This document shows, in pieces, positions 25,538 through 35,591 of a stretch of 64,000 bases of DNA (positions are counted from its first letter, which is position 1; each line of letters opens with the position of its first letter). Below the pieces are notes generated by a model, which was given only the letters and a program-made list of their open reading frames with translations, made no database searches and had not been told where the DNA came from. A program made the translations under genes and the position numbers. This DNA is from Methanohalophilus levihalophilus. Lineage in GTDB: Archaea > Halobacteriota > Methanosarcinia > Methanosarcinales > Methanosarcinaceae. The DNA is taken from positions 372,001 to 436,000 of the forward strand of contig NZ_JAGGLK010000002.1 of the NCBI RefSeq assembly GCF_017874375.1, written 5' to 3'.

Positions 25538-26953
25538 TCAGAAATCGTTCATAGTAAGCTGCCTGCAGTGACATTCTTCACCAGGCACCTCTATGGGATA
25601 AATACTTGTAAGACAGCCAAGACACAACTCTTCACGATCAATGCCAATTGCCTTAACAAGGCCATCAATACTCAGGTATCCAAGGGAATCTGCGTTGATT
25701 GTGTTTTTGACGGTTTTGATTTCTTCACCGGCTGCGATAAGTTCTTCGCGGGTAGCCATGTCAATTCCCATGTAACATGGTGCAATTATTGGAGGGCTTC
25801 CGATTCTTGCATGTACTTCGGAAGCACCGGCTTTTCGGACCATGTTTATGATTTTGCGTGATGTTGTTCCCCTGACAATGCTGTCGTCAATAAGGATTAC
25901 TTTTTTGCCTTTGATATTCTGAGCAATCGTATTCATCTTAAGACGAACTGCGGTTTCACGCATTGCCTGTCCGGGGAGGATAAAAGTCCTGCCAATATAC
26001 CTGTTTTTCATCAACCCTTCTTCATATCGAAGACCTGACTCATATGAATAACCAATTGCTGAAGTAATTCCCGAGTCGGGTACCGGGGATACTACATCAG
26101 CATCTACGGGATGTTCTTTTGAAAGCTCCCTTCCGATTCTTTCCCTGACTTTGTAGACAAGCCTGCCATCGATAATAGAGTCAGGTCTTGCAAAATAGAT
26201 ATATTCAAAAACACAGTGGGATGAGCGTGAATTTTTGTAAATCTGGTGGCTTTCAAACTCCCCGTCTTTGAAAATAATAACTTCGCCGGGTTTTACATCA
26301 CGGATGAGTTCCCCGTTAAGGGTATCAATTGCCACACTTTCAGAGGCCACTACAAGACCGCCGTCGATTCTTCCAATACATAGCGGCTTAAATCCAAGGG
26401 GATCTCTTACAGCTATTAACTGGTCATCAATCATTATTGCCAGTGAATACGATCCTACGAGTCTTCCCATTACGTTTTTTATGGCCTCAATAGGGTCGTG
26501 ATGCAACAGTTCTTTTACAAGCAGATGGGCTATAACCTCTGTGTCGGAGTCAGTTATGAAGATTCTTCCTTCTGCTTCGAACCTGTTCCTGAGCTCTTTT
26601 CCGTTTACGAGGTTACCGTTATGGGCAATTGCCACAGTTCCGCTTTTGTAGTTTACAATCAAAGGCTGGCAATTCTCAATCCTTGAATCGCCGGTTGTGG
26701 AATAACGAACATGACCGATGCCGACTTTTCCCTTGAGGTTGATTATGTCCTCCCTGGAATAGACTTCAGGAACAAGACCCATGCCTTTGATAGAGCGAAC
26801 GCTCTTACCATCATGGATCGTTATGCCGGTAGATTCCTGCCCCCTGTGCTGCAAGGCGTAGAGGGCATAATATATCTGAAGTGCAGCAGTATCGCTCTGG
26901 GGTTCCTCGTTCATCAGAACGCCCACGACACCACATTCTTCTTTCATTTGCAC
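25538..26953 (-). CDS. purF: Amidophosphoribosyltransferase
   Basis: A 471-residue enzyme for the first committed step of purine synthesis (PRPP + glutamine to phosphoribosylamine). The class II glutaminase domain begins KEECGVVGV, where Cys would be the nucleophile after loss of a few leading residues. The PRPP-binding loop VILIDDSIVRGTTSRKI and C-terminal cysteines (ELCLGCLTS, EECHC) suggest an Fe-S form like that of Bacillus. ATG 26953 (MQMKEEC) or 26947 are both possible. It lies 18 bases downstream of the L37e gene in the same direction. Confidence 0.95.
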   Translation of the reverse strand: MQMKEECGVVGVLMNEEPQSDTAALQIYYALYALQHRGQESTGITIHDGKSVRSIKGMGLVPEVYSREDIINLKGKVGIGHVRYSTTGDSRIENCQPLIVNYKSGTVAIAHNGNLVNGKELRNRFEAEGRIFITDSDTEVIAHLLVKELLHHDPIEAIKNVMGRLVGSYSLAIMIDDQLIAVRDPLGFKPLCIGRIDGGLVVASESVAIDTLNGELIRDVKPGEVIIFKDGEFESHQIYKNSRSSHCVFEYIYFARPDSIIDGRLVYKVRERIGRELSKEHPVDADVVSPVPDSGITSAIGYSYESGLRYEEGLMKNRYIGRTFILPGQAMRETAVRLKMNTIAQNIKGKKVILIDDSIVRGTTSRKIINMVRKAGASEVHARIGSPPIIAPCYMGIDMATREELIAAGEEIKTVKNTINADSLGYLSIDGLVKAIGIDREELCLGCLTSIYPIEVPGEECHCRQLTMNDF

Positions 26954-26971
26954 CTCAGCAAAAAAAGGAGT

Positions 26972-27142
26972 TTAGTATTTGCACTTCAATTGCCATTTGT
27001 AACTTCTCATTCTGGGAGTCCTGCCGAATCCACAGGATGTGCACTGCTTTGTGTGAATGTTAAGTGATACGCTTCCACAGCGCCTGCATTTAGCATGGGT
27101 ACGCTTCTGTCTCTTTCCCCTTGAGGGAGTACCTTTTGACAT
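26972..27142 (-). CDS. rpl37e: Ribosomal protein L37e
   Basis: A 56-residue ribosomal protein starting [20 protein letters not shown]. Two CxxC zinc knuckles, CRRCGS and CTSCGFG, are intact. The basic N-terminus and the ending [13 protein letters not shown] fit the archaeal L37e. It lies 80 bases downstream of lsm, an order conserved in many archaea, and upstream of purF. Confidence 0.93.
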   Translation of the reverse strand: MSKGTPSRGKRQKRTHAKCRRCGSVSLNIHTKQCTSCGFGRTPRMRSYKWQLKCKY

Positions 27143-27222
27143 CTCTTAGTCACCTTCTGTATCTCTATAATTGTGATATAATAGTGAGGGATCAGCCTTG
27201 ATGTTCCTATTATTCATATAGG

Positions 27223-27447
<225 letters not shown>

Positions 27448-27542
27448 TTACCCCGAATTTAAAATTGTGTAATAGATTGTAGTATAATCAATAATCATCC
27501 ATAGGCATAAAAGCCATTGGTGTAACTCTCTTTTGTTGCAAA

Positions 27543-27557
27543 TACTATATATAAAAC
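27543..27557 (+). promoter_or_regulatory. TATA box of thiDN
   Basis: The strong TATA sequence tactatatataaaac lies about 50 bases before the thiDN ATG (27603), predicting a start of transcription near 27575 and a short leader containing GCAGGTG. No TPP riboswitch-like structure is evident in this leader. Confidence 0.5.
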
Positions 27558-27602
27558 TATCGAAGATAAAGTGCATTATTCTGATTATTGCAGGTGTAAT
27601 TA

Positions 27603-28931
27603 ATGGTTGGATCAAAGGTTTTACTGACAATTGCAGGCTCGGATTCCGGCGGGGGTGCGGGCATTGAAGCGGACATAAGGACATTTGCAGCTCTGGGGTA
27701 TCACCCTTCGTGCGCAATCACTTCAGTCACTTCCCAGAACACTACAGGTGTACTGGACACATTTGACATTCCGGTCTCTCACATTACTTCGCAAATAGAT
27801 GCAGTATGCACTGATATGCGCGTCAGGTGGGCAAAAACTGGCATGCTTTCGAACAATGAAATCGTAGAATCAGTTGCAGAAACCATAAAAAGACAAGGGT
27901 TGAAAGTTGTGGCAGATCCGGTTATGGTTGCCGAATCTGGTGGTAAACTTCTCAAAGAAGACGCAGTTGACGTAATGCGTGACATCCTGCTTCCGGAATG
28001 TCTGGTTACAACTCCAAATATAATGGAAGCAGAAGCACTTTCCGGTGTTTCCATAAAATCATGGAAAGAAGGGAAAAAAGCTGCCCGCAGGATTGCAGAT
28101 TGTGGAATCAATAATGTAATAATAACAGGTGGCCATCTTGATGCCTCCGATCTGGTTTATGAGGCTGAGAGTGATCGCTTTACTACGATTCCCGGCAGAT
28201 TTGTAAAAGGTGGAACCCATGGTTCCGGATGTACTTATTCCTCTGCACTGCTTGCATATCTTGCAAGGGATCTGGATATGGCGGAAGCCGCAAGATGCGC
28301 AAAGCGTTTTGTCGAAAATGCAATTTCCGGAAGTCCACATGTTGGCAGTGGCAAATCCCCGGTAGATCCTCTGGCATCCCTCAGGACTTCTGCACATCGC
28401 TACAATGCGCTAAAGGAAGTCATGAATGCTTCAGAAATGCTGGTTTCAGAAAACTCTTTTACAAAACTGATTCCGGAAGTTGGTACCAATATTGCCATGG
28501 CTATTCCAGGCGCCTCGACTGTTTCTGATGTTGCGGGTATTACGGGTCGCATAGTGCGCTCAGGCAACAAACCGGAAATGGCCGGTTATGTGGATTTCGA
28601 AGCAAGCAGCCATGTGGCACGAATAATCCTTGCTGCAATGGAGCAGGATCCACGCTTCCGGGCGGCTATGAATATCAAGTATTGTAGGGAAGTCCTGACA
28701 GTGTGTAGCCAGATGGGGCTTGGAGTATCTTCCTTTGATAGGGAAGAAGAACCCGAAGAAACCCATACCATGGATTGGGGTGTATCCTATTCCATTGAAA
28801 AATACGGGCGTGTTCCCGAAATAATCTATGACGAGGGAGGTATTGGGAAAGAACCTATGATCCGTATCCTCGGCAGGGATGCAACAGCTGTAGCTTCCAT
28901 TGCGCTGGAGATTGCGGGCAGGCTCAAGTAA
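27603..28931 (+). CDS. thiDN: Bifunctional HMP/HMP-phosphate kinase - thiamine phosphate synthase ThiDN
   Basis: A 442-residue fusion. Residues 1-260 are ThiD, a ribokinase-fold kinase that phosphorylates hydroxymethylpyrimidine twice (LLTIAGSDSGGGAGIEADIRTF, ADPVMVAESGGKLL, TGGH, FVKGGTHGSGCTYSSALLAYL-like C-terminal motif given in part). Residues 265-442 are the archaeal ThiN domain (GTNIAMAIPGASTVSDVAG, ASSHVARIIL, NIKY), which condenses HMP-PP with thiazole phosphate in place of ThiE. With the Thi4-type thiazole synthase at 48633, both branches of thiamine synthesis are represented. Confidence 0.93.
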   Translation: MVGSKVLLTIAGSDSGGGAGIEADIRTFAALGYHPSCAITSVTSQNTTGVLDTFDIPVSHITSQIDAVCTDMRVRWAKTGMLSNNEIVESVAETIKRQGLKVVADPVMVAESGGKLLKEDAVDVMRDILLPECLVTTPNIMEAEALSGVSIKSWKEGKKAARRIADCGINNVIITGGHLDASDLVYEAESDRFTTIPGRFVKGGTHGSGCTYSSALLAYLARDLDMAEAARCAKRFVENAISGSPHVGSGKSPVDPLASLRTSAHRYNALKEVMNASEMLVSENSFTKLIPEVGTNIAMAIPGASTVSDVAGITGRIVRSGNKPEMAGYVDFEASSHVARIILAAMEQDPRFRAAMNIKYCREVLTVCSQMGLGVSSFDREEEPEETHTMDWGVSYSIEKYGRVPEIIYDEGGIGKEPMIRILGRDATAVASIALEIAGRLK

Positions 28932-29027
28932 CCTTCTCCACTACATCTAAGTTTAAATACCGTAGGAAACAAATCTGTATTAGAGGAGCAAACTGCTTCT
29001 CTCAATCCGACGGGGGTTTTAGGCATC

Positions 29028-30263
29028 TTGCAAATAGAGTTGTTCTATACGAGTGTTGCAATTTTTGTGTTTACGGTAGTTCTTGTTCTTTTTCTTCAGC
29101 GCCTTTTCAGGAGAATTTCTTTTTTAAAATCATATTCTCTTGTAAGGAATACAGTACTTATATTAATTGGATTCATAGGATTTTTGTTTGTACTGTTTGC
29201 TCTCCCGATATCAGGTGAATCAAAGCAGGTTATTATCAGTGCAATTGGTATTGTGGTAGGTGCCACCGTAGCTCTTTCTTCAACAACATTTGTATCCAAT
29301 GGTATGTCAGGTATTATGCTAAGGCTTGCTCATCCTTTCAGTGTGGGTGACTACATACGCAGTGGTGATGTCTTTGGAAGGGTTTCAAGGACAAACCTCC
29401 TTTATACAGAGATACAATCCATAGACAGGGATATAGTAACAATACCTAACCTGAAACTTATGTCAACCCCTCTTACAACGATATTGTCTTCCGGTACTAT
29501 TATTTCCACCAATGTTTCACTTGGATATGATATACCTCACGAGAGCATAGAGCAAGCTCTTCTCGATGCAGCTAAAAAGGCTGGATTAGAAGACCCTTTT
29601 GTCCATGTTCTCGAGCTAGGTGATTTTTCTGTAACCTATAAGGTAGGAGGATTGCTGAAGAACATAGCTTCCCTTCTCACGGACAAATCAAACTTCAACC
29701 GGTTAATTCTGGACAGTCTTCATGAATCACAGATTGAGATCGTGTCTCCCACATTTATGAATCAAAGGGTTCTTTCGGAGGAACGCCTTTTTGTCCCCCC
29801 TGTCATGAAAGAAATTGAGATCCATACTCCGGAAGAGGACTACATGATTAAGAAAAGTCCTGAAGATGTTATCTTCGATCTTGCGACAGAGGCCGAAGTT
29901 ATAGACAAAGCCCAGAAACTGGTATTGGATTTTGGGGATCAGATCAAAGATCTGGAGGAAAAATTATCCGGTCTGCCGGAAGATATCCTTCTTGAGAAAA
30001 AACAGGAAATTGAAATTCTGAAAAAGAAAGAAAAAGATATTGAAAAAATGCTTGATGCTATCAAGGAGACGTCTCATCCTGAAAAGTTAACCAAGTCTGA
30101 GGGAATAATACGCTTAAAAGCACTTGAACATTTGAGGTCGATTGTAGAGTCGGTAAATTCTGAATTCACAATTCTGTGTGATGATGTTGGCAAATTATGT
30201 CTTCTTGAGGAGTCTGACGAGTCAGATTCGGACAATGAGGCAGATTCAAAGCGACTTGAGTGA
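29028..30263 (+). CDS. MscS-family mechanosensitive channel with long C-terminal coiled coil
   Basis: A 411-residue protein. Three N-terminal membrane segments (about 5-95) lead into the MscS pore helix and beta domain (VGATVALSSTTFVSNGMSG, then PFSVGDYIRSGDVFGRVSRT). Residues 250-400 are highly charged and coiled-coil-forming (LEEKLSGLPEDILLEKKQEI and beyond), longer than in E. coli MscS. The start is probably the TTG at 29028, since no ATG occurs before the channel core; GGGGG lies upstream. It is followed 40 bases later by marC-like gene. Confidence 0.85.
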   Translation: MQIELFYTSVAIFVFTVVLVLFLQRLFRRISFLKSYSLVRNTVLILIGFIGFLFVLFALPISGESKQVIISAIGIVVGATVALSSTTFVSNGMSGIMLRLAHPFSVGDYIRSGDVFGRVSRTNLLYTEIQSIDRDIVTIPNLKLMSTPLTTILSSGTIISTNVSLGYDIPHESIEQALLDAAKKAGLEDPFVHVLELGDFSVTYKVGGLLKNIASLLTDKSNFNRLILDSLHESQIEIVSPTFMNQRVLSEERLFVPPVMKEIEIHTPEEDYMIKKSPEDVIFDLATEAEVIDKAQKLVLDFGDQIKDLEEKLSGLPEDILLEKKQEIEILKKKEKDIEKMLDAIKETSHPEKLTKSEGIIRLKALEHLRSIVESVNSEFTILCDDVGKLCLLEESDESDSDNEADSKRLE

Positions 30264-30304
30264 ATCAGGTGGTATGAGACTTTGATTTTAAGGGAGTCAG
30301 TAAC

Positions 30305-30940
30305 ATGGATTTATTGAGTTATTTCATCTATTCCCTTGTTTCTCTTTTTGTTATTGTTAGTCCCATTGGAGTACTCATAACATTCATATCGTTAACCAGC
30401 AACATGACTCTGCAGGAGAAAAACCATATCGCAAAACGTGCTGTTGTGCTGGCATGTGTGATAGCCCTGTTTTTTGCTGTAACGGGTGATAGTATCCTGG
30501 ATTTCTTTGGAATAGGCGTGGATACTCTCAGGGTTGCCGGAGGCATTCTTCTTTTCAAAATTGCTTTTGATATGATGCTGGCTCACGTTTCCCGTGAAAG
30601 TATCACTGAAGGGGAAATCAGCGAATCCATGGATCGTGAAGACATCTGGATATTCCCGATTGCAATGCCAATGATGACCGGCCCGGGTACTATTACAACC
30701 GTAATCCTTCTTTCAGGAAGTTCAGAGTCAATTCTTCATCAAATGGTGGTAATACTTGCAATCCTGCTGACCTTCGTGATATGCCTTTTTACACTGTATT
30801 TTTCCAGAAGGATTTACAAATTCATTGGATATTCTGGAACACTTGTGGTAAGCAGGTTACTTGGATTGTTTTTGGCAGCCCTGGCTGTAGATTTCATTAC
30901 AAAAGGGGTATGGAATATTTACACAGGGTTCTTGCTTTGA
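30305..30940 (+). CDS. MarC family integral membrane protein
   Basis: A 211-residue protein with six hydrophobic segments of the MarC/UPF0056 family. Signatures are VIVSPIGVLITFISLT, IFPIAMPMMTGPGTITTVIL and a C-terminal DFITKGVW. The function of MarC proteins is unsettled despite the old multiple-antibiotic-resistance name. It follows the MscS gene and may share its transcript; it converges with valS 18 bases later. Confidence 0.88.
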   Translation: MDLLSYFIYSLVSLFVIVSPIGVLITFISLTSNMTLQEKNHIAKRAVVLACVIALFFAVTGDSILDFFGIGVDTLRVAGGILLFKIAFDMMLAHVSRESITEGEISESMDREDIWIFPIAMPMMTGPGTITTVILLSGSSESILHQMVVILAILLTFVICLFTLYFSRRIYKFIGYSGTLVVSRLLGLFLAALAVDFITKGVWNIYTGFLL

Positions 30941-30958
30941 ACCCCTGCGAATCTTGTT

Positions 30959-33550
30959 TTACCGTACAATTACAACAAGCACTTTTCCAAATTCAAGGAC
31001 GTCTACTGCTCTTCCGGCTGAGGTTACTTCTCTTTCAACTTCCACAGCATCGGATTCGAGTTCAAACGTCTCATCACCAACTGCAACAGTAACTTTCCCT
31101 GCTTCAATCATGTCAGCAACTTCAGCAGGATCAAGGGCTTTGAGTGCACCGATAATCTGACCGGCCTGTTTCCTGTACTTCGGTCCGATCACTCCCATGT
31201 TTGGCTTGACTTCTTTTGCCACATGCTCGAATTCAGGTTTGCCTTCAATTACCTCTATTGGTGAGTTTGTGACGCCTGCAAGATCAGTGATGTCCCCGAA
31301 ACCGCCATAGATCTCAAGCTTTGACAGTGGTGCATTAAGCGCAATTCCGTGATCGGATTTGTAGCGGCGAATACTGCTTGCAATCTCCTTGATGAGTTCA
31401 CCCTGCATCTCAGCTTCATCACTTACCATGGCTTCATCTGCCACTGGCCAGTCCTGAACATGCACGCTTCCGTTTCCGATGTGTGAATAAACTTCCTCAG
31501 CAAAGAACGGAGCAAAGGGCGCAAGCATTCTGGTAATGGCATCGAGTGTAACATAAAGTGAGTACTTTGCAGCCTTTTTACCAGCTTCATCATCGCCATA
31601 CAATCTTGACTTTGCCAGCTCGATATAGTTGTCAGCAAGAGTTTCCCATGCAAATCCGCGTATTGCCTTGTAGGCTTCATCAAACTGATGCTTGTCCATG
31701 CTGTCTGTAACATCATCGATAAGACGATTCAGTTTGCTGAGCAGCCACAGGTCAACTGCTCCAAGTTCAGCAGGTTTGGTAATGTCATCAAGTGAACCTT
31801 CCAGATGGTTCATTGAAAAGCGGAAAATACTCCACATCTTGTTGAAAAATCTGGAACCTGAGACTACATCCTTCCACCTGAACATAACATCTGAACCAGG
31901 TGAACCACCGATTGCAGCCCATTGCCTGAATGCATCAGCACTGTATTCCTTTGTAACTTCTTCAGGTGAGATGATGTTTCCTCTGGACTTGCTCATTTTG
32001 TGTCCATCTTCTCCCAGCACCATTCCGTTGATGAGAATTGATTCCCATGGCTTGCTGTCCTGAAGTGCTTTTGCCCTGAGAATACTGTAGAATGACCAGG
32101 TACGAATGATATCGTGACCCTGTGGACGAAGCTGTGTTGGAAGTCTCATTTCATGATCGCTGAGCCATCCGGATACGTGGAGGGCTGTCAGTGATGAATC
32201 CATCCATGTGTCAAGGACATCTTCCTCTGCTTCAAAGTCTGTGGCACCACATACACATGCTTCCGGTGGCTGGGTCTGCGTAGGATCAAGAGGTAACCAT
32301 TCTTCTTTTGCAACCTTTGTTTCCCCGCACTTCTTGCAGTACCAGACCGGAATAGGGGTTGCGAAAATCCTCTGCCTTGAAATACACCAGTCCCATTCCA
32401 TGGTGTTTGTCCAGTTCTGGAGACGGATTTTCATGTATTCGGGAATCCACTCGATTTCGTCAGCGGTCTCGAGGATTTCATTATTTTCAATTTTTACGAA
32501 CCATTGGCGTTCTGAAAGAATCTCGATTGGTGTCTTACATCTCCAGCATGCACCTACATTCTGCTCGAGGGGCTTCTGGTCGTACATGTAGCCTTCTGCT
32601 TTAAGGTCCTCAATAATTGCTTGCTTGCATTCGGAAGCGGACATGCCCTCGTACTTGCCGGCAATTGCAGTCATCTTTCCATTGCGGTCAAAGGCTTTTC
32701 TTAGTGGCAGGTTGTGTTCAACCCACCATCTGACATCCTGCTTGTCACCGAAAGTACAGATCATGACTACACCTGTACCAAATTCAGGATCAACTTCCTT
32801 GTCAGCAATAATTGTTACTTCGTGGCCGAAAATAGGAACTTTTAATTTTTCACCCACATTCTTGTTGTATCTCTCATCATCAGGGTGAATTGCAACTGCC
32901 ACACAGGCTGCAATGAGTTCAGGCCTTGTGGTGGCAATGTCTACTTTATCAAAATGTACAAAATTGAGGCTGGAATCCCTTCCCTCATATTCCACTTCAG
33001 CAAATGCAATTGCGGTTTCGCAGCGTGGACACCAGTTAACCGGATGGTCTGCCTGGTAAATCCTGTCCATGTCTTTCATTTTCACAAAAGAGCGCTGGGT
33101 CTTGACGTAGTAATCCGGGTTCATTGTGATGAACTCGTTACTCCAGTCAGTTGAGAAACCAAGGCGAAGCATGGTTTTCCTCATCTTGTCGATATTACCG
33201 GCAGTAAGTTCCTCACAAAGCTTCCTGAATTCCATCCTCGGGATCTGGTTCTTTGTAATTCCGTGAATCTCTTCTACTTTTACTTCAGTAGGAAGGCCAT
33301 GGCAATCCCAGCCCTGCGGGAACATGACATTGTAACCCCTCATGCGCCTGTAGCGAGCCTCAAAATCAATGTAACACCAGTTAAGAGCATTACCGATATG
33401 GAAATTACCGGTAGGGTATGGTGGTGGCGTGTCAATAATGTACTGTGGACGAGTATTATCTTCCCAGTCAAAATGGTACATGGATAAATCCCATGTATTC
33501 TGCCATCTTTCCTCAAGCTCGCTGGGGTTGTATTCTTTTGGAATTGTCAT
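30959..33550 (-). CDS. valS: Valyl-tRNA synthetase
   Basis: An 863-residue class I synthetase. The HIGH signature is FHIGNAL within [11 protein letters not shown], and KMSKS is present in [10 protein letters not shown]; an editing (CP1) domain lies between, and cysteine pairs CPRC, CWRC, CKKC and CVCG mark zinc fingers. The start is ATG 33550 ([16 protein letters not shown]) with CGGAG eight bases upstream; the longer frame to 33628 adds a Cys/His-rich leader with no support. Single gene, convergent with marC. Confidence 0.96.
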   Translation of the reverse strand: MTIPKEYNPSELEERWQNTWDLSMYHFDWEDNTRPQYIIDTPPPYPTGNFHIGNALNWCYIDFEARYRRMRGYNVMFPQGWDCHGLPTEVKVEEIHGITKNQIPRMEFRKLCEELTAGNIDKMRKTMLRLGFSTDWSNEFITMNPDYYVKTQRSFVKMKDMDRIYQADHPVNWCPRCETAIAFAEVEYEGRDSSLNFVHFDKVDIATTRPELIAACVAVAIHPDDERYNKNVGEKLKVPIFGHEVTIIADKEVDPEFGTGVVMICTFGDKQDVRWWVEHNLPLRKAFDRNGKMTAIAGKYEGMSASECKQAIIEDLKAEGYMYDQKPLEQNVGACWRCKTPIEILSERQWFVKIENNEILETADEIEWIPEYMKIRLQNWTNTMEWDWCISRQRIFATPIPVWYCKKCGETKVAKEEWLPLDPTQTQPPEACVCGATDFEAEEDVLDTWMDSSLTALHVSGWLSDHEMRLPTQLRPQGHDIIRTWSFYSILRAKALQDSKPWESILINGMVLGEDGHKMSKSRGNIISPEEVTKEYSADAFRQWAAIGGSPGSDVMFRWKDVVSGSRFFNKMWSIFRFSMNHLEGSLDDITKPAELGAVDLWLLSKLNRLIDDVTDSMDKHQFDEAYKAIRGFAWETLADNYIELAKSRLYGDDEAGKKAAKYSLYVTLDAITRMLAPFAPFFAEEVYSHIGNGSVHVQDWPVADEAMVSDEAEMQGELIKEIASSIRRYKSDHGIALNAPLSKLEIYGGFGDITDLAGVTNSPIEVIEGKPEFEHVAKEVKPNMGVIGPKYRKQAGQIIGALKALDPAEVADMIEAGKVTVAVGDETFELESDAVEVEREVTSAGRAVDVLEFGKVLVVIVR

Positions 33551-33883
33551 CGGGGTACTCCGGTTATGATGATGGATAATATGCAGCTGGAACCCGGTTC
33601 CAGATGCTGGGTAACAAGGATACTGCATTGTATTTGCAGCGAAATTTGAACAACATCTTATCTAATCCTATATAAGTTGAATGGAATCTTGAACTCATGC
33701 TAATTTTTCTGTTCATTCCCGGAAGCTTTGGCTTTTTGCAAAGAAGCCGTGCGCCTTGCCAGAATAGTCCGGTTATAGGGCAGGTCACCAAAAGGTACAA
33801 CTACATTTTGATTAGATTATAATTGACCATCATAAATCCTGGAGCATAATGGTTTATGCTGGATCCACAAGAGGTGAATTTGT
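33551..33883. other. Intergenic region between valS and the peroxiredoxin gene
   Basis: About 330 bases with no convincing gene. It contains AT-rich stretches on both strands that can serve the two divergent promoters and a hairpin-forming repeat AGCATAA-TGGT-TTATGCT at 33843-33860, 24 bases before the peroxiredoxin start. Confidence 0.5.
33843..33860 (+). promoter_or_regulatory. Inverted repeat upstream of the peroxiredoxin gene
   Basis: Seven-base arms AGCATAA and TTATGCT separated by TGGT. It lies in the probable 5' UTR, ahead of GAGGTG. It could be an operator for a redox regulator or a UTR hairpin. Confidence 0.35.
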
Positions 33884-34558
33884 ATGGAAGATGAAAACCC
33901 AACTATGCCGTTAATAGGCGATGATGCACCGGCTTTTACAGCCAAAACCACACAGGGTGAAATAAAATTCCCTGATGATTACAAAGGGAAATGGGTAATC
34001 CTTTTCAGTCATCCGGCTGATTTCACTCCCGTTTGTACGACTGAATTCATGACCTTTGCAAGCATGCAGGACGAATTCAGGGAATTGAACACAGAATTGA
34101 TTGGTCTGTCAATCGATAGTATCTATGCTCACATTGCATGGCTTCGTACCATCAAGGAAAAAATCGAGTACAAAGGCCTGAAGGATATTGAGGTTAATTT
34201 CCCTGTCATTGAAGACCTTACGATGGAAGTGGCAAAGAAGTTCGGAATGCTGCAGCCAAATGCCTCCAATACACAGGCAGTACGTGCAGTTTTCATAATC
34301 GATCCGAAAGCAAAGGTCCGTTGTATTCTTTATTATCCGTTGAGCAACGGTCGCAATATGGATGAAGTCAAGCGTATCCTGCTTGCCATGCAGAAATCCG
34401 ATGCAGAACAGATAGCAACTCCTGCAAACTGGCAACCCGGAGATGATGTTATCATTCCACCACCCGGTTCCTGTGGGACTGCCAAAGAAAGGGTTGAAAC
34501 TGTGGAAGAAGGAAAATATTGCCTTGACTGGTTTATCTGCTTCAAGAAAGAAACTTGA
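33884..34558 (+). CDS. Peroxiredoxin (1-Cys/Prx6-type, AhpC/TSA family)
   Basis: A 224-residue peroxide-reducing enzyme. The peroxidatic cysteine is in HPADFTPVCTTEF, with the conserved Thr/Pro environment. The C-terminal extension holds further cysteines (PGSCGTAKERV and KYCLDWFICFKKE), as in archaeal Prx6 proteins, where they take part in dimer or decamer disulfides. ATG follows GAGGTG (about nine bases). A strong hairpin terminator follows. Confidence 0.92.
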   Translation: MEDENPTMPLIGDDAPAFTAKTTQGEIKFPDDYKGKWVILFSHPADFTPVCTTEFMTFASMQDEFRELNTELIGLSIDSIYAHIAWLRTIKEKIEYKGLKDIEVNFPVIEDLTMEVAKKFGMLQPNASNTQAVRAVFIIDPKAKVRCILYYPLSNGRNMDEVKRILLAMQKSDAEQIATPANWQPGDDVIIPPPGSCGTAKERVETVEEGKYCLDWFICFKKET

Positions 34559-34559
34559 T

Positions 34560-34588
34560 GAGCAGGCCTTTACCTGCTCTTCTTTTTT
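34560..34588 (+). terminator. Hairpin plus T-run terminator after peroxiredoxin
   Basis: GAGCAGG (34560-34566) and CCTGCTC (34573-34579) form a seven-base stem, followed by TTCTTTTTT. The form resembles a classical intrinsic terminator. Confidence 0.6.
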
Positions 34589-34721
34589 ATTACAAGTAAT
34601 GTTTCATAATTGCTGATGCATTGCAATCTGATTGCTGCCTTTACTGTAAACAACGGCTTTTGCATTCATATTCAATTTATGAATTACAGCTTAGTTTTAA
34701 GATAGGGATTAATCTAAATAT

Positions 34722-34742
34722 CATACAAACAAATGTTGTATG
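34722..34742 (+). promoter_or_regulatory. Inverted repeat CATACAA-N7-TTGTATG before the CMD gene
   Basis: Perfect seven-base arms, with its end 22 bases before the start codon. Position and symmetry suit an operator; there is no second copy that I can see. Confidence 0.35.
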
Positions 34743-34764
34743 TTCATTGAAGTGGGGTATTTTA

Positions 34765-35133
34765 ATGTCAAAACATGAAGAGCTTGAACACGAAGAATTG
34801 ATAGAGAGTATGAGCGAGAAACTGGGCTTCACACCACAGATTCTCAAGACACTTGGGGAATTGGATCCACATTTCCTGAAGAAGTACAACCGTTGTAACG
34901 GCAAACTTCTTACAGACGGTGCCCTTCCGGCAAAAATGAAGATTTTGATGGCTTTGGCAGTTGTTGCATCCAAGCAGTGTGAAAGATGCACTGTGGTGCA
35001 AATGCAGAGTGCTCTTAAGAATGGGGCCACAAAAGAAGAAATCATGGAAACCATGGAAGTGATTTCCATAACTTCCGGTGCACCTGCCGTTGCAGCATGC
35101 AGGGATGCATTGAAACTTCTCAAGGATCAATAA
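34765..35133 (+). CDS. Carboxymuconolactone decarboxylase (AhpD-like) family protein
   Basis: A 122-residue protein starting at ATG 34765 ([16 protein letters not shown]) with a purine-rich AGTGGGG upstream; the longer frame from 34621 has no signal. The CxxC motif in [12 protein letters not shown] with the following helix is the AhpD-like redox centre, and [14 protein letters not shown] is typical of the fold. AhpD-like proteins pass electrons to peroxiredoxins; location next to the peroxiredoxin gene suggests, but does not prove, a joint role in oxidant defence. Confidence 0.85.
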   Translation: MSKHEELEHEELIESMSEKLGFTPQILKTLGELDPHFLKKYNRCNGKLLTDGALPAKMKILMALAVVASKQCERCTVVQMQSALKNGATKEEIMETMEVISITSGAPAVAACRDALKLLKDQ

Positions 35134-35190
35134 TTAAAGTGGAGGGCAAAAATGCCCTTATTCTTTTCTTTTTACAAAAACCGATTTTTC

Positions 35191-35421
35191 TTATCCATTG
35201 TTACCAATGGCTTCCACAGGACAATTGTCCAGCGCAGCCTCACATGCCGCTATCTCTGAATCATTTTCAGGTTGTTTGTATACATATGCCGTTGAATTAT
35301 TATCTGTCATTTTGAAATTGTCCGGAGCGTCGGAAGTGCAAAGGCGGCATGCTATGCATTCATCGTCTACATAATACTCCCCGGGAACATTTTCAGGTAC
35401 TTTGTTATCCTTATCTGCCAT
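35191..35421 (-). CDS. Small ferredoxin
   Basis: A 76-residue ferredoxin with one cluster site, CIACRLCTSDAP in the first half and the distant CPVEAI ligand near the C-terminus. The CxxCxxCxxxxP pattern lacks the fourth nearby cysteine of 2x[4Fe-4S] ferredoxins and matches single-cluster [4Fe-4S] or [3Fe-4S] types; extra cysteines (AACEAALDNC) could form a disulfide. It is strongly acidic. It may serve electron transfer to neighbouring redox proteins but stands alone, with 170 bases upstream free of genes. Confidence 0.88.
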   Translation of the reverse strand: MADKDNKVPENVPGEYYVDDECIACRLCTSDAPDNFKMTDNNSTAYVYKQPENDSEIAACEAALDNCPVEAIGNNG

Positions 35422-35591
35422 TAGTCATCCTCCAAATACGATTTTGAGCTACATGCGTACAACTCTTTAGTTGTAAAACCGCAAGTAATTCCCCGTATTA
35501 ACGAAGATGTTAAAACATATTTAAAACTATTCAACAAATCAGGAAAAGAAGCAAATAGTTCTAACATTTCGGTGTTGAAAACTATCCTTTA

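Noticed and set aside
27143-27222. Possible additional small gene between rpl37e and lsm
   Set aside because: The 80-base gap has no frame with a start and ribosome binding site; it is probably a leader.
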